Shown here piece by piece: positions 26,506 through 35,050 of a stretch of DNA of 64,000 bases. The notes beneath the pieces are model-generated. The model had not been told where the DNA came from, ran no database searches, and saw nothing but the letters and a program-made list of their open reading frames with translations. The position numbers were made by a program, and so were the translations under genes. This stretch comes from Shinella zoogloeoides (GTDB lineage Bacteria; Pseudomonadota; Alphaproteobacteria; Rhizobiales; Rhizobiaceae): contig NZ_CP093528.1 in the NCBI RefSeq assembly GCF_022682305.1, positions 3,779,501-3,843,500 of the forward strand, read 5' to 3'. Numbering within the stretch: the stretch's first letter is position 1; every line of letters begins with the position of its first letter.

Positions 26506-27522
26506 TCAATCCTTGCGGAAGGCGTAGTCCGTTTCCTGCCGCAGCGTCTCGCCGGGGCGCAGCACCGCCTTGGGGAAATGGTCGTGGTTGACGGCATCCG
26601 GCCAGATCTGCGTTTCCAGGCAGAAACCCGCGAAGGGGCCGTAGCGCCGGCCGTCGAGGCCGGGAACGGGCGAATTCACATAGCCGCCGGTATAGAGCTG
26701 CACGCCCGGTTCGGTGGTCAGAACTTCCAGCGAAACGCCCGATGCCGGGCTACGCACGGCGCCCACGGAACGCTTCGCCCGCCGCTCCGGCGAGAGGCAG
26801 AAATTATGGTCGAAGGCGATGCCGCCCGCCTCCGTCTGCCGGCGAAGCGGCGTCCAGTCCCGAAGGTCGAAGGGCGTGCCCGCTACGGAGCGGACCTCGC
26901 CGGTCGGAATGAGCTTGTCGTCGACGGGCAGGTAGTGATCGGCGGCAAGGCGGATTTCATGACCGAAGGCGTCGGCGCTACCGTCAAGGTTGAAATAGCT
27001 GTGCTGGCAGAGATTGACGGGCGTCGGGGCATCCGCCGTCGCCTCGTAAACGACCGAGAGCACGCCGTCGCCGGCAAGGCGGTAGGTGCAGGTAAGGGCG
27101 GCAGTGCCGGGATAGCCGGCGCGGCCGGCAGGATCGGTGACGGCCAGCGTGACGAAATCGCCGCCCTGATCCGCAATGCGCCAGTTCTGCCGGCCCATGC
27201 CGTCGCTGCCCCCATGCAGATGCGTGACGCCGCGCTCGTTGCGTTCGAGCTGATAGGCGACGCCATCGATGGCGAAGCGGCCGCCGGCGATACGGTTGGC
27301 GCAGCGGCCGGGCGTCGCGCCGAAATAGGGGGAGTGGGCGAGATAGGACGGCAGGTCTTCGTAACCCAGAACGAGCGGGGCGTCGTGGCCGGCAAGCCGC
27401 AGGTCCTGGATGACAGACCCCCAGGTCAGCACATGGGCGGTCAGCCCGCCGCCGGTCAGCCTGATGCGCTCGACCGGCTCGCCGCTTTCCAGATGGCCGA
27501 AGATCTCGTTTCCTGCATGCAC
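26506..27522 (-). CDS. galM: aldose 1-epimerase (galactose mutarotase)
   Basis: A 338-residue mutarotase interconverting alpha and beta anomers of aldoses. It has the family blocks LVLGYEDLPSYLAHSPYFGATPGRCANRIAGGRF, THLHGGSDGMGRQNW, the catalytic His in NLCQHSYFNLDG, AGGIAFDHNF and the catalytic Glu in FAGFCLETQIWPDAVNH. GTG 27522 is preferred because GGAGG lies 9 bases upstream; an ATG at 27540 would overlap that Shine-Dalgarno. Convergent with the deaminase gene, 5 bp apart. Confidence 0.93.
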   Translation of the reverse strand: MHAGNEIFGHLESGEPVERIRLTGGGLTAHVLTWGSVIQDLRLAGHDAPLVLGYEDLPSYLAHSPYFGATPGRCANRIAGGRFAIDGVAYQLERNERGVTHLHGGSDGMGRQNWRIADQGGDFVTLAVTDPAGRAGYPGTAALTCTYRLAGDGVLSVVYEATADAPTPVNLCQHSYFNLDGSADAFGHEIRLAADHYLPVDDKLIPTGEVRSVAGTPFDLRDWTPLRRQTEAGGIAFDHNFCLSPERRAKRSVGAVRSPASGVSLEVLTTEPGVQLYTGGYVNSPVPGLDGRRYGPFAGFCLETQIWPDAVNHDHFPKAVLRPGETLRQETDYAFRKD

Positions 27523-27590
27523 CGCCCGTTTCCTCCGCATCCGGCCCAATCGTGCGGGCAACCTGCCGCTATTTGCCCGCGCCCGCAATC

Positions 27591-27607
27591 AAAAAGTCAT
27601 ACTTTTT
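27591..27607. promoter_or_regulatory. A/T-rich perfect inverted repeat between galM and the GNAT gene
   Basis: AAAAAGT-CAT-ACTTTTT sits 69 bp upstream of galM and 11 bp downstream of the GNAT stop codon. It could be a minimal terminator for the metA-GNAT transcript, since the minus strand ends in T5, or an operator for galM. The A/T run stands out in a 63-65% GC background. Confidence 0.4.
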
Positions 27608-27617
27608 CTGGCGTGCC

Positions 27618-28070
27618 TCAGAAATTCTTCTGATAGACGATGAAGGGCGTCTTGTCGGCGATGCGGTCGTAGAGCCGGCGGGCGGTGGCGTTGAAATCCT
27701 GCGTCATCCAGTAGACTTCCGGCGCGCCCGCCTCCTTCGCCCTGGCATAGACGCCTTCGATCAGCGCGCGGCCGATGCCGCTGCCGCGCACATCCGGATC
27801 GGCGAAAAGGTCCTGCAGGTAGCAGATATTGTCGACGGTCCAGCAGGAGCGGTGGAAGAGATAGTGGGCAAGCCCGACCGGCCGGCCGTCGAGCGTCGCC
27901 AGAAGGCCGCGATACTCGCCTTCGGCCGCCGCGCCCGTCAGCCGGGCGAAGGTGCTGGCGAAGACGTCTTCCGGCAGGACCGTCTCGTAGAAGGCGAGAT
28001 AGGCGGTCCAAAGGCGCCGCCACTCGCCTTCATCATCCTTGTGCAGGGGGCGAATGACGACGCGGCTCAT
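27618..28070 (-). CDS. GNAT-family N-acetyltransferase
   Basis: A 150-residue acetyltransferase of the GCN5 fold. The acetyl-CoA pyrophosphate loop is in DVRGSGIGRALIEGVYARAKEAG and the C-terminal part is YWMTQDFNATARRLYDRIADKTPFIVYQKNF, a pattern seen in eukaryote-like diamine/aminoglycoside-type GNATs. It starts 3 bp after the metA stop codon and is therefore probably co-transcribed with metA under the SAM-II riboswitch. Substrate unknown. Confidence 0.88.
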   Translation of the reverse strand: MSRVVIRPLHKDDEGEWRRLWTAYLAFYETVLPEDVFASTFARLTGAAAEGEYRGLLATLDGRPVGLAHYLFHRSCWTVDNICYLQDLFADPDVRGSGIGRALIEGVYARAKEAGAPEVYWMTQDFNATARRLYDRIADKTPFIVYQKNF

Positions 28071-28073
28071 GGC

Positions 28074-28997
28074 TCAGGCTCCCGTTCCGATTTTCTGAAG
28101 GTCGTAGGGCGTGGTCTGGTAGATTTCGTTGATCCAGTTGCCGAAGAGCAGATGCGCATGGCCCCGCCAGCGGTTCTGCGGCGGCAGCGACGGATCGTTG
28201 TGCGGGAAATAGTTCTTCGGCAGCTTGATCGGCACGCCGGCCGAGACATCGCGGAAATACTCGTCGGCGAGCGAGGTCGAATCGTATTCCACATGGTTGA
28301 AGATGTAGAGCCGGTTGCCGGCCGTCTCCTGCACGAGGCAGACACCCGTTTCGTCGGAATCGAGCAGGATGTCGAGTTCCGCCACGTTGCGGATGTCCTC
28401 GATGCGGATTTCCGTCCAGCGCGAGACGGGAACCTCGAAATTGTCGGAAAAGCCGTTGAGATAGACCGACGAGGGCTTCCTGTTGTGGTGCCGGTAGACG
28501 CCGAAGGCCTTTTCTTCCAGCGTGTGCTTCGGCACGCCATGGAAATGATAGATCGCCGCCATCGCGCCCCAGCAGACGTTCAGCGTCGAATGGACATTGG
28601 TCTCGGTCCAGTCGAGAATCTGCTTCATCTCGTCCCAGTAGGTGACGTCCTCGTAGTCGAGGGTTTCCACCGGCGCGCCGGTGATGATGAAGCCGTCGAA
28701 CTTGCGGTGCTTCACCTCTTCCCACGTATCGTAGAAGGCGAGCAGGTGATCTTCCGACGTGTTCTTGGCGCGGTGGCCGCCGACGCGCACCAGCGACAGC
28801 TCGACCTGCAGCGGCGAGGCGCCGACGAGGCGCGCCATCTGCACTTCCGTCTTGATCTTGTTCGGCATGAGGTTGAGCAGCCCGATCTGCAGCGGGCGGA
28901 TGTCCTGCCGGATCGCCATCGTTTCGGTCATCACCCGGACACCCTCGTTGACGAGGGTCTCGAAGGCGGGGAGCGTATCGGGAATCTTGATGGGCAT
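28074..28997 (-). CDS. metA: homoserine O-acetyltransferase (MetA family)
   Basis: A 307-residue first enzyme of methionine synthesis from homoserine. The catalytic triad is at the canonical numbers: C142 ([10 protein letters not shown]), H235 and E237 (FNHVEYDS). Residue 111 is Glu ([10 protein letters not shown]). From published work on this family, Glu111 favours acetyl-CoA and Gly111 succinyl-CoA, so acetylation is predicted. The 5' leader carries a SAM-II riboswitch and a terminator-like hairpin. The Shine-Dalgarno is weak (GAAAG right before ATG). Confidence 0.96.
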   Translation of the reverse strand: MPIKIPDTLPAFETLVNEGVRVMTETMAIRQDIRPLQIGLLNLMPNKIKTEVQMARLVGASPLQVELSLVRVGGHRAKNTSEDHLLAFYDTWEEVKHRKFDGFIITGAPVETLDYEDVTYWDEMKQILDWTETNVHSTLNVCWGAMAAIYHFHGVPKHTLEEKAFGVYRHHNRKPSSVYLNGFSDNFEVPVSRWTEIRIEDIRNVAELDILLDSDETGVCLVQETAGNRLYIFNHVEYDSTSLADEYFRDVSAGVPIKLPKNYFPHNDPSLPPQNRWRGHAHLLFGNWINEIYQTTPYDLQKIGTGA

Positions 28998-29012
28998 CTT
29001 TCAACTCGATCC

Positions 29013-29047
29013 AAAACAAAACCGGCCGCAACGACGTCGCAACCGGT
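29013..29047 (-). terminator. terminator-like hairpin in the metA leader
   Basis: On the minus strand, ACCGG (29047-29043) pairs with CCGGT (29025-29021) around an inner GCGAC/GTTGC stem, followed by TTTGTTTTGG. It lies between the SAM-II aptamer and the metA start. It could be the expression platform (transcription attenuation) or simply a stable leader stem. Confidence 0.55.
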
Positions 29048-29070
29048 CCACGTAAGGCTCTTCCTCGCGC

Positions 29071-29125
29071 GGCCCTTTAGCGACTTGTTTAACGTGGCTG
29101 CAAGCCGGCCGGCCAAATCACCACG
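29071..29125 (-). promoter_or_regulatory. SAM-II riboswitch (metA leader)
   Basis: On the minus strand the conserved SAM-II core is present: CGTGG, then TGATTTGGCC, a CTTGCAGCCACG block, the TTAAACAAGTCGC loop and CTAAAGGGCC. P1 is CGTGG pairing with CCACG, and the 3' GCTAAA gives the pseudoknot strand. The element is about 55 nt long and ends 73 bp upstream of metA. SAM-II aptamers in front of metA/metX genes are well known in alphaproteobacteria; SAM binding lowers expression. Confidence 0.9.
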
Positions 29126-29181
29126 AAGTCCATAGATACTGCCTCTGCGCGCACGAATCAATCCGGCGCGCGGCGCCGCGC

Positions 29182-29556
29182 TCAGGTCTCGACCAGACGC
29201 AGCACCTTGTCGAAGACCTTCAGCACCTGGCTCAGCTCATGGCCGCGCTTCAGGATCATGCCATGGGTGTTGAGCACGCTGTAGGCGCCCTGCTTGGCGG
29301 CGAGCTTGGGGTTCTTCTCGATACGGTAGAGCGGCATTTCGCCGGAACGCTTGAAGACGGAGAACACCGCCTTGTCGCGCATATGGTCGATGGCGTAGTC
29401 GCGCCATTCCCCCTCGCCGACCATGCGGCCATAGACCCAGAGGATGGCGTCGAGTTCCCGGCGGTGGAAGGTCACGGGCAGCGGGTCCTTGCTGCTCCTG
29501 TATTCCCGAAGGTCGACCACGACGTCGGGCGTCTGAAAATCCGGCTGGTCGGTCAT
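29182..29556 (-). CDS. DUF2794 domain protein
   Basis: A 124-residue soluble protein of the alphaproteobacterial DUF2794 family (VVVDLREYRSSKDPLPVTFHRRELDAILWVYG, FSVFKRSGEMPLYRIEKNPKL, NTHGMILKRGHELSQVLKVFDKVLRLVE). ATG 29556 is chosen because an upstream start at 29610 adds residues outside the family. No catalytic motif is evident and its function is unknown. It lies upstream of the metA leader on the same strand. Confidence 0.85.
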   Translation of the reverse strand: MTDQPDFQTPDVVVDLREYRSSKDPLPVTFHRRELDAILWVYGRMVGEGEWRDYAIDHMRDKAVFSVFKRSGEMPLYRIEKNPKLAAKQGAYSVLNTHGMILKRGHELSQVLKVFDKVLRLVET

Positions 29557-29894
29557 CGAATCTCGGCACCTCGTCCATGACGGCACGGTGACAGTGTGCC
29601 TGACCGGCACCGAAATGCAAGGCGGATGCCACGGACTTGCGTTTTGGCAAAAATTCCTCTCGCCGCATTTCAGACAAACAGACGCCCAAATTTAAGGGGA
29701 AAGTCCGCCCGTCGCCGCTCGCGCCGGCCCGCCGCCTTGTGCGGGAAGCCGGTTCGGTGGAGCGTGCGTCGCTCGAGGCTGCCCTGAAATTCCGTTGCCG
29801 GCAGCTTCGTTACGGTCCGGTCCGTGCCTCTTCGAACCCTCAAGCCCCAGCCCCTCGAGGAAGCCGGACCGGACCTCCCCCATCGGGGAGGCCG
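29557..29894. other. 338-bp non-coding stretch
   Basis: I see no convincing gene. The right part holds a strong hairpin, CCTCCCC-CATC-GGGGAGG at 29874-29891, at the 3' end of the DUF1223 gene on the minus strand. It lacks a T-run and resembles the short GC-rich intergenic hairpins common in rhizobial genomes. The left part should carry the promoter of the DUF2794 gene, with no box clear enough to name. Confidence 0.6.
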
Positions 29895-30656
29895 TCAGCG
29901 GGAGGCGTGCTCGCCCGTCAGCACCGTTGCGCCGAGAATGGCGCCGGGCGTATCGGCGCTCTGCATGCGCTGGATCAGCACGGCGCAGCCGCCGGCCTTC
30001 TTTTTCTTCTTCAGCATGTCGGCGGGAAGCACCAGATTGGTTTCCTTGCCCTCCCACATGCCGATCGTCTCCATGTCGGTCACAGCATGCCAGTAGTTGA
30101 CGGTCTTGCCGCGGTTCTCGCCCTCGTCGATATTGATCGTGCGCTGCTGCTCGAAATAGGCGATCACGATATTGGCCTTGCCCTCGCCCGGCCCGACATG
30201 GATGCGCAGCTCGTCGTTCTTCACCGCGACATCGACCGGCACTTCCAGCCCCTTGCCCTCCTGCGGCATCGCGGCGATGCGGTTGCGGATGCCGGCAAGG
30301 TCCGCGCCGTTGATGTGCTCGCGGCCGTTCAGCACGACCTGGGGCGTATAGACGCCGTTGCGGCCGAACATGCGGGCATAGGCATATTGCCGGTCGGTAT
30401 TGTCCTTGGAGGCAAGCGTGTCCGCCCAGCCGAGATAGTTCCAGTAATCGACATGATAGGCGAGGGCGACGACCTCGCCTTCGCGCGCCAGCGTCTCCAG
30501 CGCCTTGTCGGCCGGCGGACAGGAAGAGCAGCCCTGGCTGGTGAAGAGTTCGACGACGCCCCTGGGCTTCGTTATTTCCTGCGCATGCACGGCGCCGGCT
30601 CCGAGCGTCAGCGCGATCGCCAGACAATGCAAGAGGGTCGGTTTCGGCATGGTCAT
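29895..30656 (-). CDS. DUF1223 secreted thioredoxin-like protein
   Basis: A 253-residue exported protein. The signal peptide (LLHCLAIALTLGAGAVHAQ) is followed by VVELFTSQGCSSCPPADKALETLAREG, a thioredoxin-fold start with a CSSC pair, then VALAYHVDYWNYLGWADTLASKD and GVYTPQVVLNGREHING, the DUF1223 hallmarks. The C-terminal half is beta-rich and carries a KKKKK run. The role is unknown; the CxxC suggests periplasmic redox chemistry. Confidence 0.9.
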   Translation of the reverse strand: MTMPKPTLLHCLAIALTLGAGAVHAQEITKPRGVVELFTSQGCSSCPPADKALETLAREGEVVALAYHVDYWNYLGWADTLASKDNTDRQYAYARMFGRNGVYTPQVVLNGREHINGADLAGIRNRIAAMPQEGKGLEVPVDVAVKNDELRIHVGPGEGKANIVIAYFEQQRTINIDEGENRGKTVNYWHAVTDMETIGMWEGKETNLVLPADMLKKKKKAGGCAVLIQRMQSADTPGAILGATVLTGEHASR

Positions 30657-30773
30657 TTCCAGTGGCGCGCCGGCAATGCCAGCCTTTCAAGCGGTCATAC
30701 GCCCTCGCCGCTTCAACAGGAAGTCACGATGGAGTGAGATTTTCCCTCCAGGGGCGGCCGACGCGGCGGCTTT

Positions 30774-32600
30774 TCAGCCCTCCAGCTCTTCCCGCAGCAT
30801 TTCCAGCTCCAGCCATTCCTCTTCCATCTTCGTCAGGCCGTCGCGCAGTTTCTCCATTTCCGCGGCGAGCTTGTTGAAGGTGGCCGGGTCCTTGGCGAAG
30901 AGGTTCGGATCGGCCATCTTCGCCTCGCGGGCGGCGATTTCCTTTTCCGCCTTCTCCATCTCCTTCGGCAGGTTCTCGAGGGCGAATTTCTGCTTGTAGG
31001 AGAGTTTCGACTTGCCCTTGCTGTCCGCGGCGACGGCGGCGGAAGTGTCGGCGGCCTTGGCCTTCTCGGCCTTCTCCGCCTTGCGCTTCTCCTCGATCGC
31101 GCCGCGACGCTGGGCCATCATGTCCGTATAGCCGCCGGCATATTCGATCCAGCGCCCATCCGGGCTTTCCGGGTCGGCGGGCGCGATGGTGGAGGTGACG
31201 GTGCGGTCGAGGAAATCGCGGTCGTGGCTGACGAGCAGCACCGTGCCGGCAAAGCCCGCGACGATCTCCTGGAGGAGGTCCAGCGTCTCGATGTCGAGGT
31301 CGTTGGTCGGCTCGTCGAGGATGAGCAGGTTCGTCGGGCGCGAGAGGATGCGCGCCAGCATCAGCCGGGCGCGCTCGCCGCCGGAAAGGTTGCGGATCGG
31401 CGTGCGGGACTGTTCCGGCTGGAAGAGGAATTCCTTCATGTAGCCGGTGACGTGGCGTTGCTCGCCGTTGACCAGCAGCGTCTCGCCGCGCCCGTCGGTG
31501 AGGTAGTGGGCGAGCGTGTCGTCGAGATTGAGGTCCTCGCGGCGCTGATCGAGCGTGGCGATCTCAAGGTTCGTGCCGAGTTTCACCGTGCCGCTGTCGG
31601 GTTCGAGCTGGCCGGTCAGCATCTTCAGGAGCGTCGTCTTGCCCGCGCCGTTCGGGCCGACGAGACCGATGCAGTCGCCGCGATGCACGCGGATCGAGAA
31701 GGGGGCGACGATGGTGCGTTCGCCGTAGCTCTTGGCGATCTTTTCCGCCTCGATGACCAGCTTGCCGGATTCCTGCGCGTCGGAGGCGCTGGCCTGCACG
31801 CTGCCCTGCGGACCCTTGTGGCCGCGATAGCGGGCGCGCAGGTCGTGCAGCGCACCGAGGCGGCGCATATTGCGCTTGCGGCGGGCCGTCACGCCGTAGC
31901 GCAGCCAGTGCTCCTCGCGCTCGATGGCCTTGCCGAGCTTGTGCTGCTCCAGCTCCTCGGCCTCCAGCACCTCGTCGCGCCAGGCCTCGAAATGGGCAAA
32001 GCCGCGATTGAGACGGCGCGACTGGCCGCGATCGAGCCAGACGGTGGCGTTGGAGACCTTTTCGAGGAAGCGGCGGTCGTGCGAGATGACGACGAGGGCC
32101 GAGCGGGTCGATTGCAGCTCGCCTTCCAGCCATTCGATGGTCGGCAGGTCGAGATGGTTGGTCGGCTCGTCGAGCAGCAGGATATCCGGCTCCGGCGCCA
32201 TGACGCGGGCAAGCGCCGCCCGGCGCGCCTCGCCGCCCGACAGCGACTTGGGGTCCTCGTTACCGGAAAGGCCGAGATGTTCGAGCAGATAGGTGACGCG
32301 GTAGGGATCGTCGCTCGGCCCGAGGCCCGCCTCGGCATAGGCGGCGACGGTGTCGTAGCCGTCGAAATCGGGGGCCTGGTGCAGGTAGCGGATGGTCGCG
32401 GAAGGGTGGCGGAAGACCTCGCCCGACTGCGCCTCGGCAAGGCCGGCGGCGATCTTCATCAGCGTCGACTTGCCCGAGCCGTTGCGGCCGACGAGGCAGA
32501 TGCGGTCGCCCGGCTCCACCTGCAGGCTTGCGCCGGCAAGCAGCGGCGTGCCGCCGAAGCTGAGGAAGATATCGTCGAGTTTGAGGATAGGCGGTGCCAA
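30774..32600 (-). CDS. uup: ABC-F family ATPase, Uup type
   Basis: A 608-residue soluble protein with two ABC domains. The first has GRNGSGKSTLMK, LSGGEARRAALAR and LLLDEPTNHLDL. The second has GPNGAGKTTLLK, LSGGERARLMLAR and LILDEPTNDLDI. A linker rich in charge separates them, and the C-terminal region (about 540-608) is a predicted coiled coil (KEMEKAEKEIAAREAKMADPNLF), as in Uup. ABC-F proteins act on ribosomes; Uup is linked to genome stability and ribosome biogenesis. It follows the thiamine pyrophosphokinase gene by 3 bp. Confidence 0.9.
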   Translation of the reverse strand: MAPPILKLDDIFLSFGGTPLLAGASLQVEPGDRICLVGRNGSGKSTLMKIAAGLAEAQSGEVFRHPSATIRYLHQAPDFDGYDTVAAYAEAGLGPSDDPYRVTYLLEHLGLSGNEDPKSLSGGEARRAALARVMAPEPDILLLDEPTNHLDLPTIEWLEGELQSTRSALVVISHDRRFLEKVSNATVWLDRGQSRRLNRGFAHFEAWRDEVLEAEELEQHKLGKAIEREEHWLRYGVTARRKRNMRRLGALHDLRARYRGHKGPQGSVQASASDAQESGKLVIEAEKIAKSYGERTIVAPFSIRVHRGDCIGLVGPNGAGKTTLLKMLTGQLEPDSGTVKLGTNLEIATLDQRREDLNLDDTLAHYLTDGRGETLLVNGEQRHVTGYMKEFLFQPEQSRTPIRNLSGGERARLMLARILSRPTNLLILDEPTNDLDIETLDLLQEIVAGFAGTVLLVSHDRDFLDRTVTSTIAPADPESPDGRWIEYAGGYTDMMAQRRGAIEEKRKAEKAEKAKAADTSAAVAADSKGKSKLSYKQKFALENLPKEMEKAEKEIAAREAKMADPNLFAKDPATFNKLAAEMEKLRDGLTKMEEEWLELEMLREELEG

Positions 32601-32603
32601 GGG

Positions 32604-33269
32604 TCAGGCTCCTGAAAGGTCATAGGGCCGGGCGATGAGGATTGCGCGGCCGGAGGCGAGCGAAAGGCGGATCGGGCCTTCCGCGACATTGGAAATGGTG
32701 CGGGACGAACCGAAGGGCAGCGCGAAATCCGTGAGCGGATAACGCACATTGCCGATGGAAAGGCCGCTCAGCGGCGAAAGGCCGAGAATGGAGAAGAGGC
32801 TGCCCTGCGGCAGGTCGATTTCCCGCGTGCCGGGCAGAAGCGGCCAGGCCTCCTCCTCGCCGGAGGTCAGCTTGATCGCAAAGCCCTGCTCTTCCAGCGA
32901 GACGGCATGGATGAGATGCATCAGCGCATGGTCGCTGCGCTCCCCGCCGAGCGCGCCGGCAAGCACGATCCGCCGCGCGCCCCGTTCGGTGGCGACGGAG
33001 ACGGCAAGCGCCCCATCGGTCTCGTTCTTGGCGGCGGGATAGGGCTGGCGCTCGATTTGGGGCCAGGCGGCCAGAAGCTCCGGCGGCGTGGAATCGAAAT
33101 CGCCGACCCACAGTTCCGGCGCAACACCGAGGCCGGCCGCATGGCGCATCCCGCCATCCGCCGCCACGACCCGGGCGCCGGCCACGTCCGCGCGCAGACG
33201 CGGCGTCGCGGCAAGCGTGCCGCCGAGAAGGACGACGAAGGTCTGGTCTGTGGAAGCCGGCGTGATCAT
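32604..33269 (-). CDS. thiN: thiamine pyrophosphokinase
   Basis: A 221-residue enzyme converting thiamine to TPP. It has ADGGMRHA, ELWVGDFDSTP, KNETDGALAV and GGERSDHALMHL, the ATP- and thiamine-binding signature blocks of TPK, with the beta-rich C-terminal thiamine-binding half. Together with thiBPQ 2 kb away it gives the cell a route to use imported thiamine. Named thiN as in alphaproteobacteria. Confidence 0.94.
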   Translation of the reverse strand: MITPASTDQTFVVLLGGTLAATPRLRADVAGARVVAADGGMRHAAGLGVAPELWVGDFDSTPPELLAAWPQIERQPYPAAKNETDGALAVSVATERGARRIVLAGALGGERSDHALMHLIHAVSLEEQGFAIKLTSGEEEAWPLLPGTREIDLPQGSLFSILGLSPLSGLSIGNVRYPLTDFALPFGSSRTISNVAEGPIRLSLASGRAILIARPYDLSGA

Positions 33270-33330
33270 GGTTGAAGCCCTTAGCGCATGTCGTGCGGAA
33301 AGGGAAAGATTTTGGCGGCGTGCGCCGCCG

Positions 33331-34836
33331 TCACTCGCCGATGATCTTGAATTTCTCGCCCGGCTTGACCGTGCTGGTCGGCGTCATGGCGTTGATCAGG
33401 CGGAAGAGGTCGAGCTTGCGGTCGGTGCCCATCATGCGGCCGGCGAGCGAAGCGACGGTATCGCCCGGGCGGGCGGTGACGACGCGCACGCGCAGCGGCT
33501 TCAGCTCGGCCACCTCGGCCGGCGTCAGCTTGCGGAACGAACCCTTGAGGATCTCCGCCGTCGGCTCCAGCGCCTTGGACCCCGCCGGCACCGCCGTCAG
33601 GAAGCGATAGATCTGGTTGTCGATGCGCACGACGGTGACATCGAATTCCCAACGGTCCGCAGCGGCCCGGGCGGTTGCCGCCTGCAGGCCGTTGATGGTG
33701 ATCGGCCGGATCGTCTCGGGCTTGAGGCCCGTCACCCAGCCGCTGGAAATGTAGTTGACGAGGTCCTGCCCACGGCTGTCGGCCACGCCGTCGAAACGGA
33801 TCGCGACATCGCCGGGGCCGGTCGCCAGCACGGCATCGGCCTTGTTGTCGATCTGGAAGCCGGCCGGCACGTCGAAGCGGATGCCGAGCTTGCCGTGCAG
33901 GAAGGTCTGGCCGCGCACATAGCCCTCTTCCGGCGCATCGCCGTAGAGCAGGCCGTCGATGCCGGCGAGATAGTAGTCGCGTCCACGGTCGCCGATCGAG
34001 CCTTCCGCGCCGAAAGCCCGCGCATGCATGCGCGCAAGCTCCACGCGCTGCGGCGCGTTCGGGTGGCTCGACAGGAAGTCGAGGCTCTGGTCCGCTTCCG
34101 GATCGACCGCCGTGAAGCGTGCATAGCCGGCCATGGAATCGAGGAAGCGCGCGGCGGCATAGGGGTCGTAGCCCGCTTCGCCCAGCATGCGCACACCGAT
34201 CACGTCGGCCTGAAGCTCCTGATTGCGTGAGAAGGCGGCAAGGCGCAGCTTGCCGCGCGCCAGCGCCTGCTTGCCGGCGATGTTGCTGGACAGCACCTCG
34301 GCGACGACGCGGCTGGCGATGACCTCGGCCTCTTCCTTCTTCTGCCGCTCGATGCCGTGATTGGCGGTGACATGCGCCATTTCGTGCGACAGCACGGCCG
34401 CAACTTCCGAGGCGTCGTTGGCAAGCGCCAGCAGGCCGCGCGTGACATAGAGATAGCCGCCCGGCAGCGCGAAGGCGTTGATGGCCGGCGAATTGAGGAT
34501 GGTGATGCGGTAGGACTGGTTCGGGTTTTCCGAAACGGCCGTCAGCGCGCCGATGATGCGTGCGACGAGGCGCTCGGTCTTGGCATCCTTGTATTCGCCG
34601 CCATAGCTCGCCACGATGCGCGGATGCTCGCGCGCGCCCATCTGGGCGCGCGGATCATTCTTCTGCACCTCGTCGACGATCTGCGGATTGGAAGAGGGCG
34701 AGATGGTCGGCTCATAGCTCTGCTCGATGAGCGACTGGCAGCCGGCCAGCAGCGTGCCGGCAAGCAGCAGGGCCACGACAGGCCGTGCGACCCCGCGTCC
34801 GGATACCGTTGCAGCTTCCTGCGTCGCTTTCGCCAT
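33331..34836 (-). CDS. M48-family metalloprotease lipoprotein with C-terminal LysM-like segment
   Basis: A 501-residue predicted outer-membrane-associated lipoprotein protease. The lipobox is LLAGC with C33. The zinc site is HEMAH (151-155) with E207 in QELQAD. A long C-terminal region ends in VTARPGDTVASLAGRM...VKPGEKFKIIGE, which looks like a LysM-type repeat. The layout resembles BepA/YfgC-like proteases involved in outer-membrane protein quality control, but without a clear TPR domain. Process assignment is inferred. Confidence 0.88.
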   Translation of the reverse strand: MAKATQEAATVSGRGVARPVVALLLAGTLLAGCQSLIEQSYEPTISPSSNPQIVDEVQKNDPRAQMGAREHPRIVASYGGEYKDAKTERLVARIIGALTAVSENPNQSYRITILNSPAINAFALPGGYLYVTRGLLALANDASEVAAVLSHEMAHVTANHGIERQKKEEAEVIASRVVAEVLSSNIAGKQALARGKLRLAAFSRNQELQADVIGVRMLGEAGYDPYAAARFLDSMAGYARFTAVDPEADQSLDFLSSHPNAPQRVELARMHARAFGAEGSIGDRGRDYYLAGIDGLLYGDAPEEGYVRGQTFLHGKLGIRFDVPAGFQIDNKADAVLATGPGDVAIRFDGVADSRGQDLVNYISSGWVTGLKPETIRPITINGLQAATARAAADRWEFDVTVVRIDNQIYRFLTAVPAGSKALEPTAEILKGSFRKLTPAEVAELKPLRVRVVTARPGDTVASLAGRMMGTDRKLDLFRLINAMTPTSTVKPGEKFKIIGE

Positions 34837-35050
34837 GTCTTTCGCCCAAGCCCCTCAATGGGTTCGCATTCGTGCCACAGCCTTGGGGTGCGGCGCGAAC
34901 GCGCATCTTCGCGCCTTCGAACGGATGAGATAGACGCGCCATACCCGGCCGGCAACTCCCCATTCGACAAACGGTTTTCCTGTGGCTCCGGTGACACAGG
35001 GGGGCGACCAAATTGTGGCATCCAGCCCGGTCAAATCACCACTCCCGTCG

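Noticed and set aside
33314..33329. GGCGGC-GTGC-GCCGCC hairpin after the M48 protease gene as terminator
   Set aside because: On the coding (minus) strand it is followed by AAAATC, not T, so it is not an intrinsic terminator.
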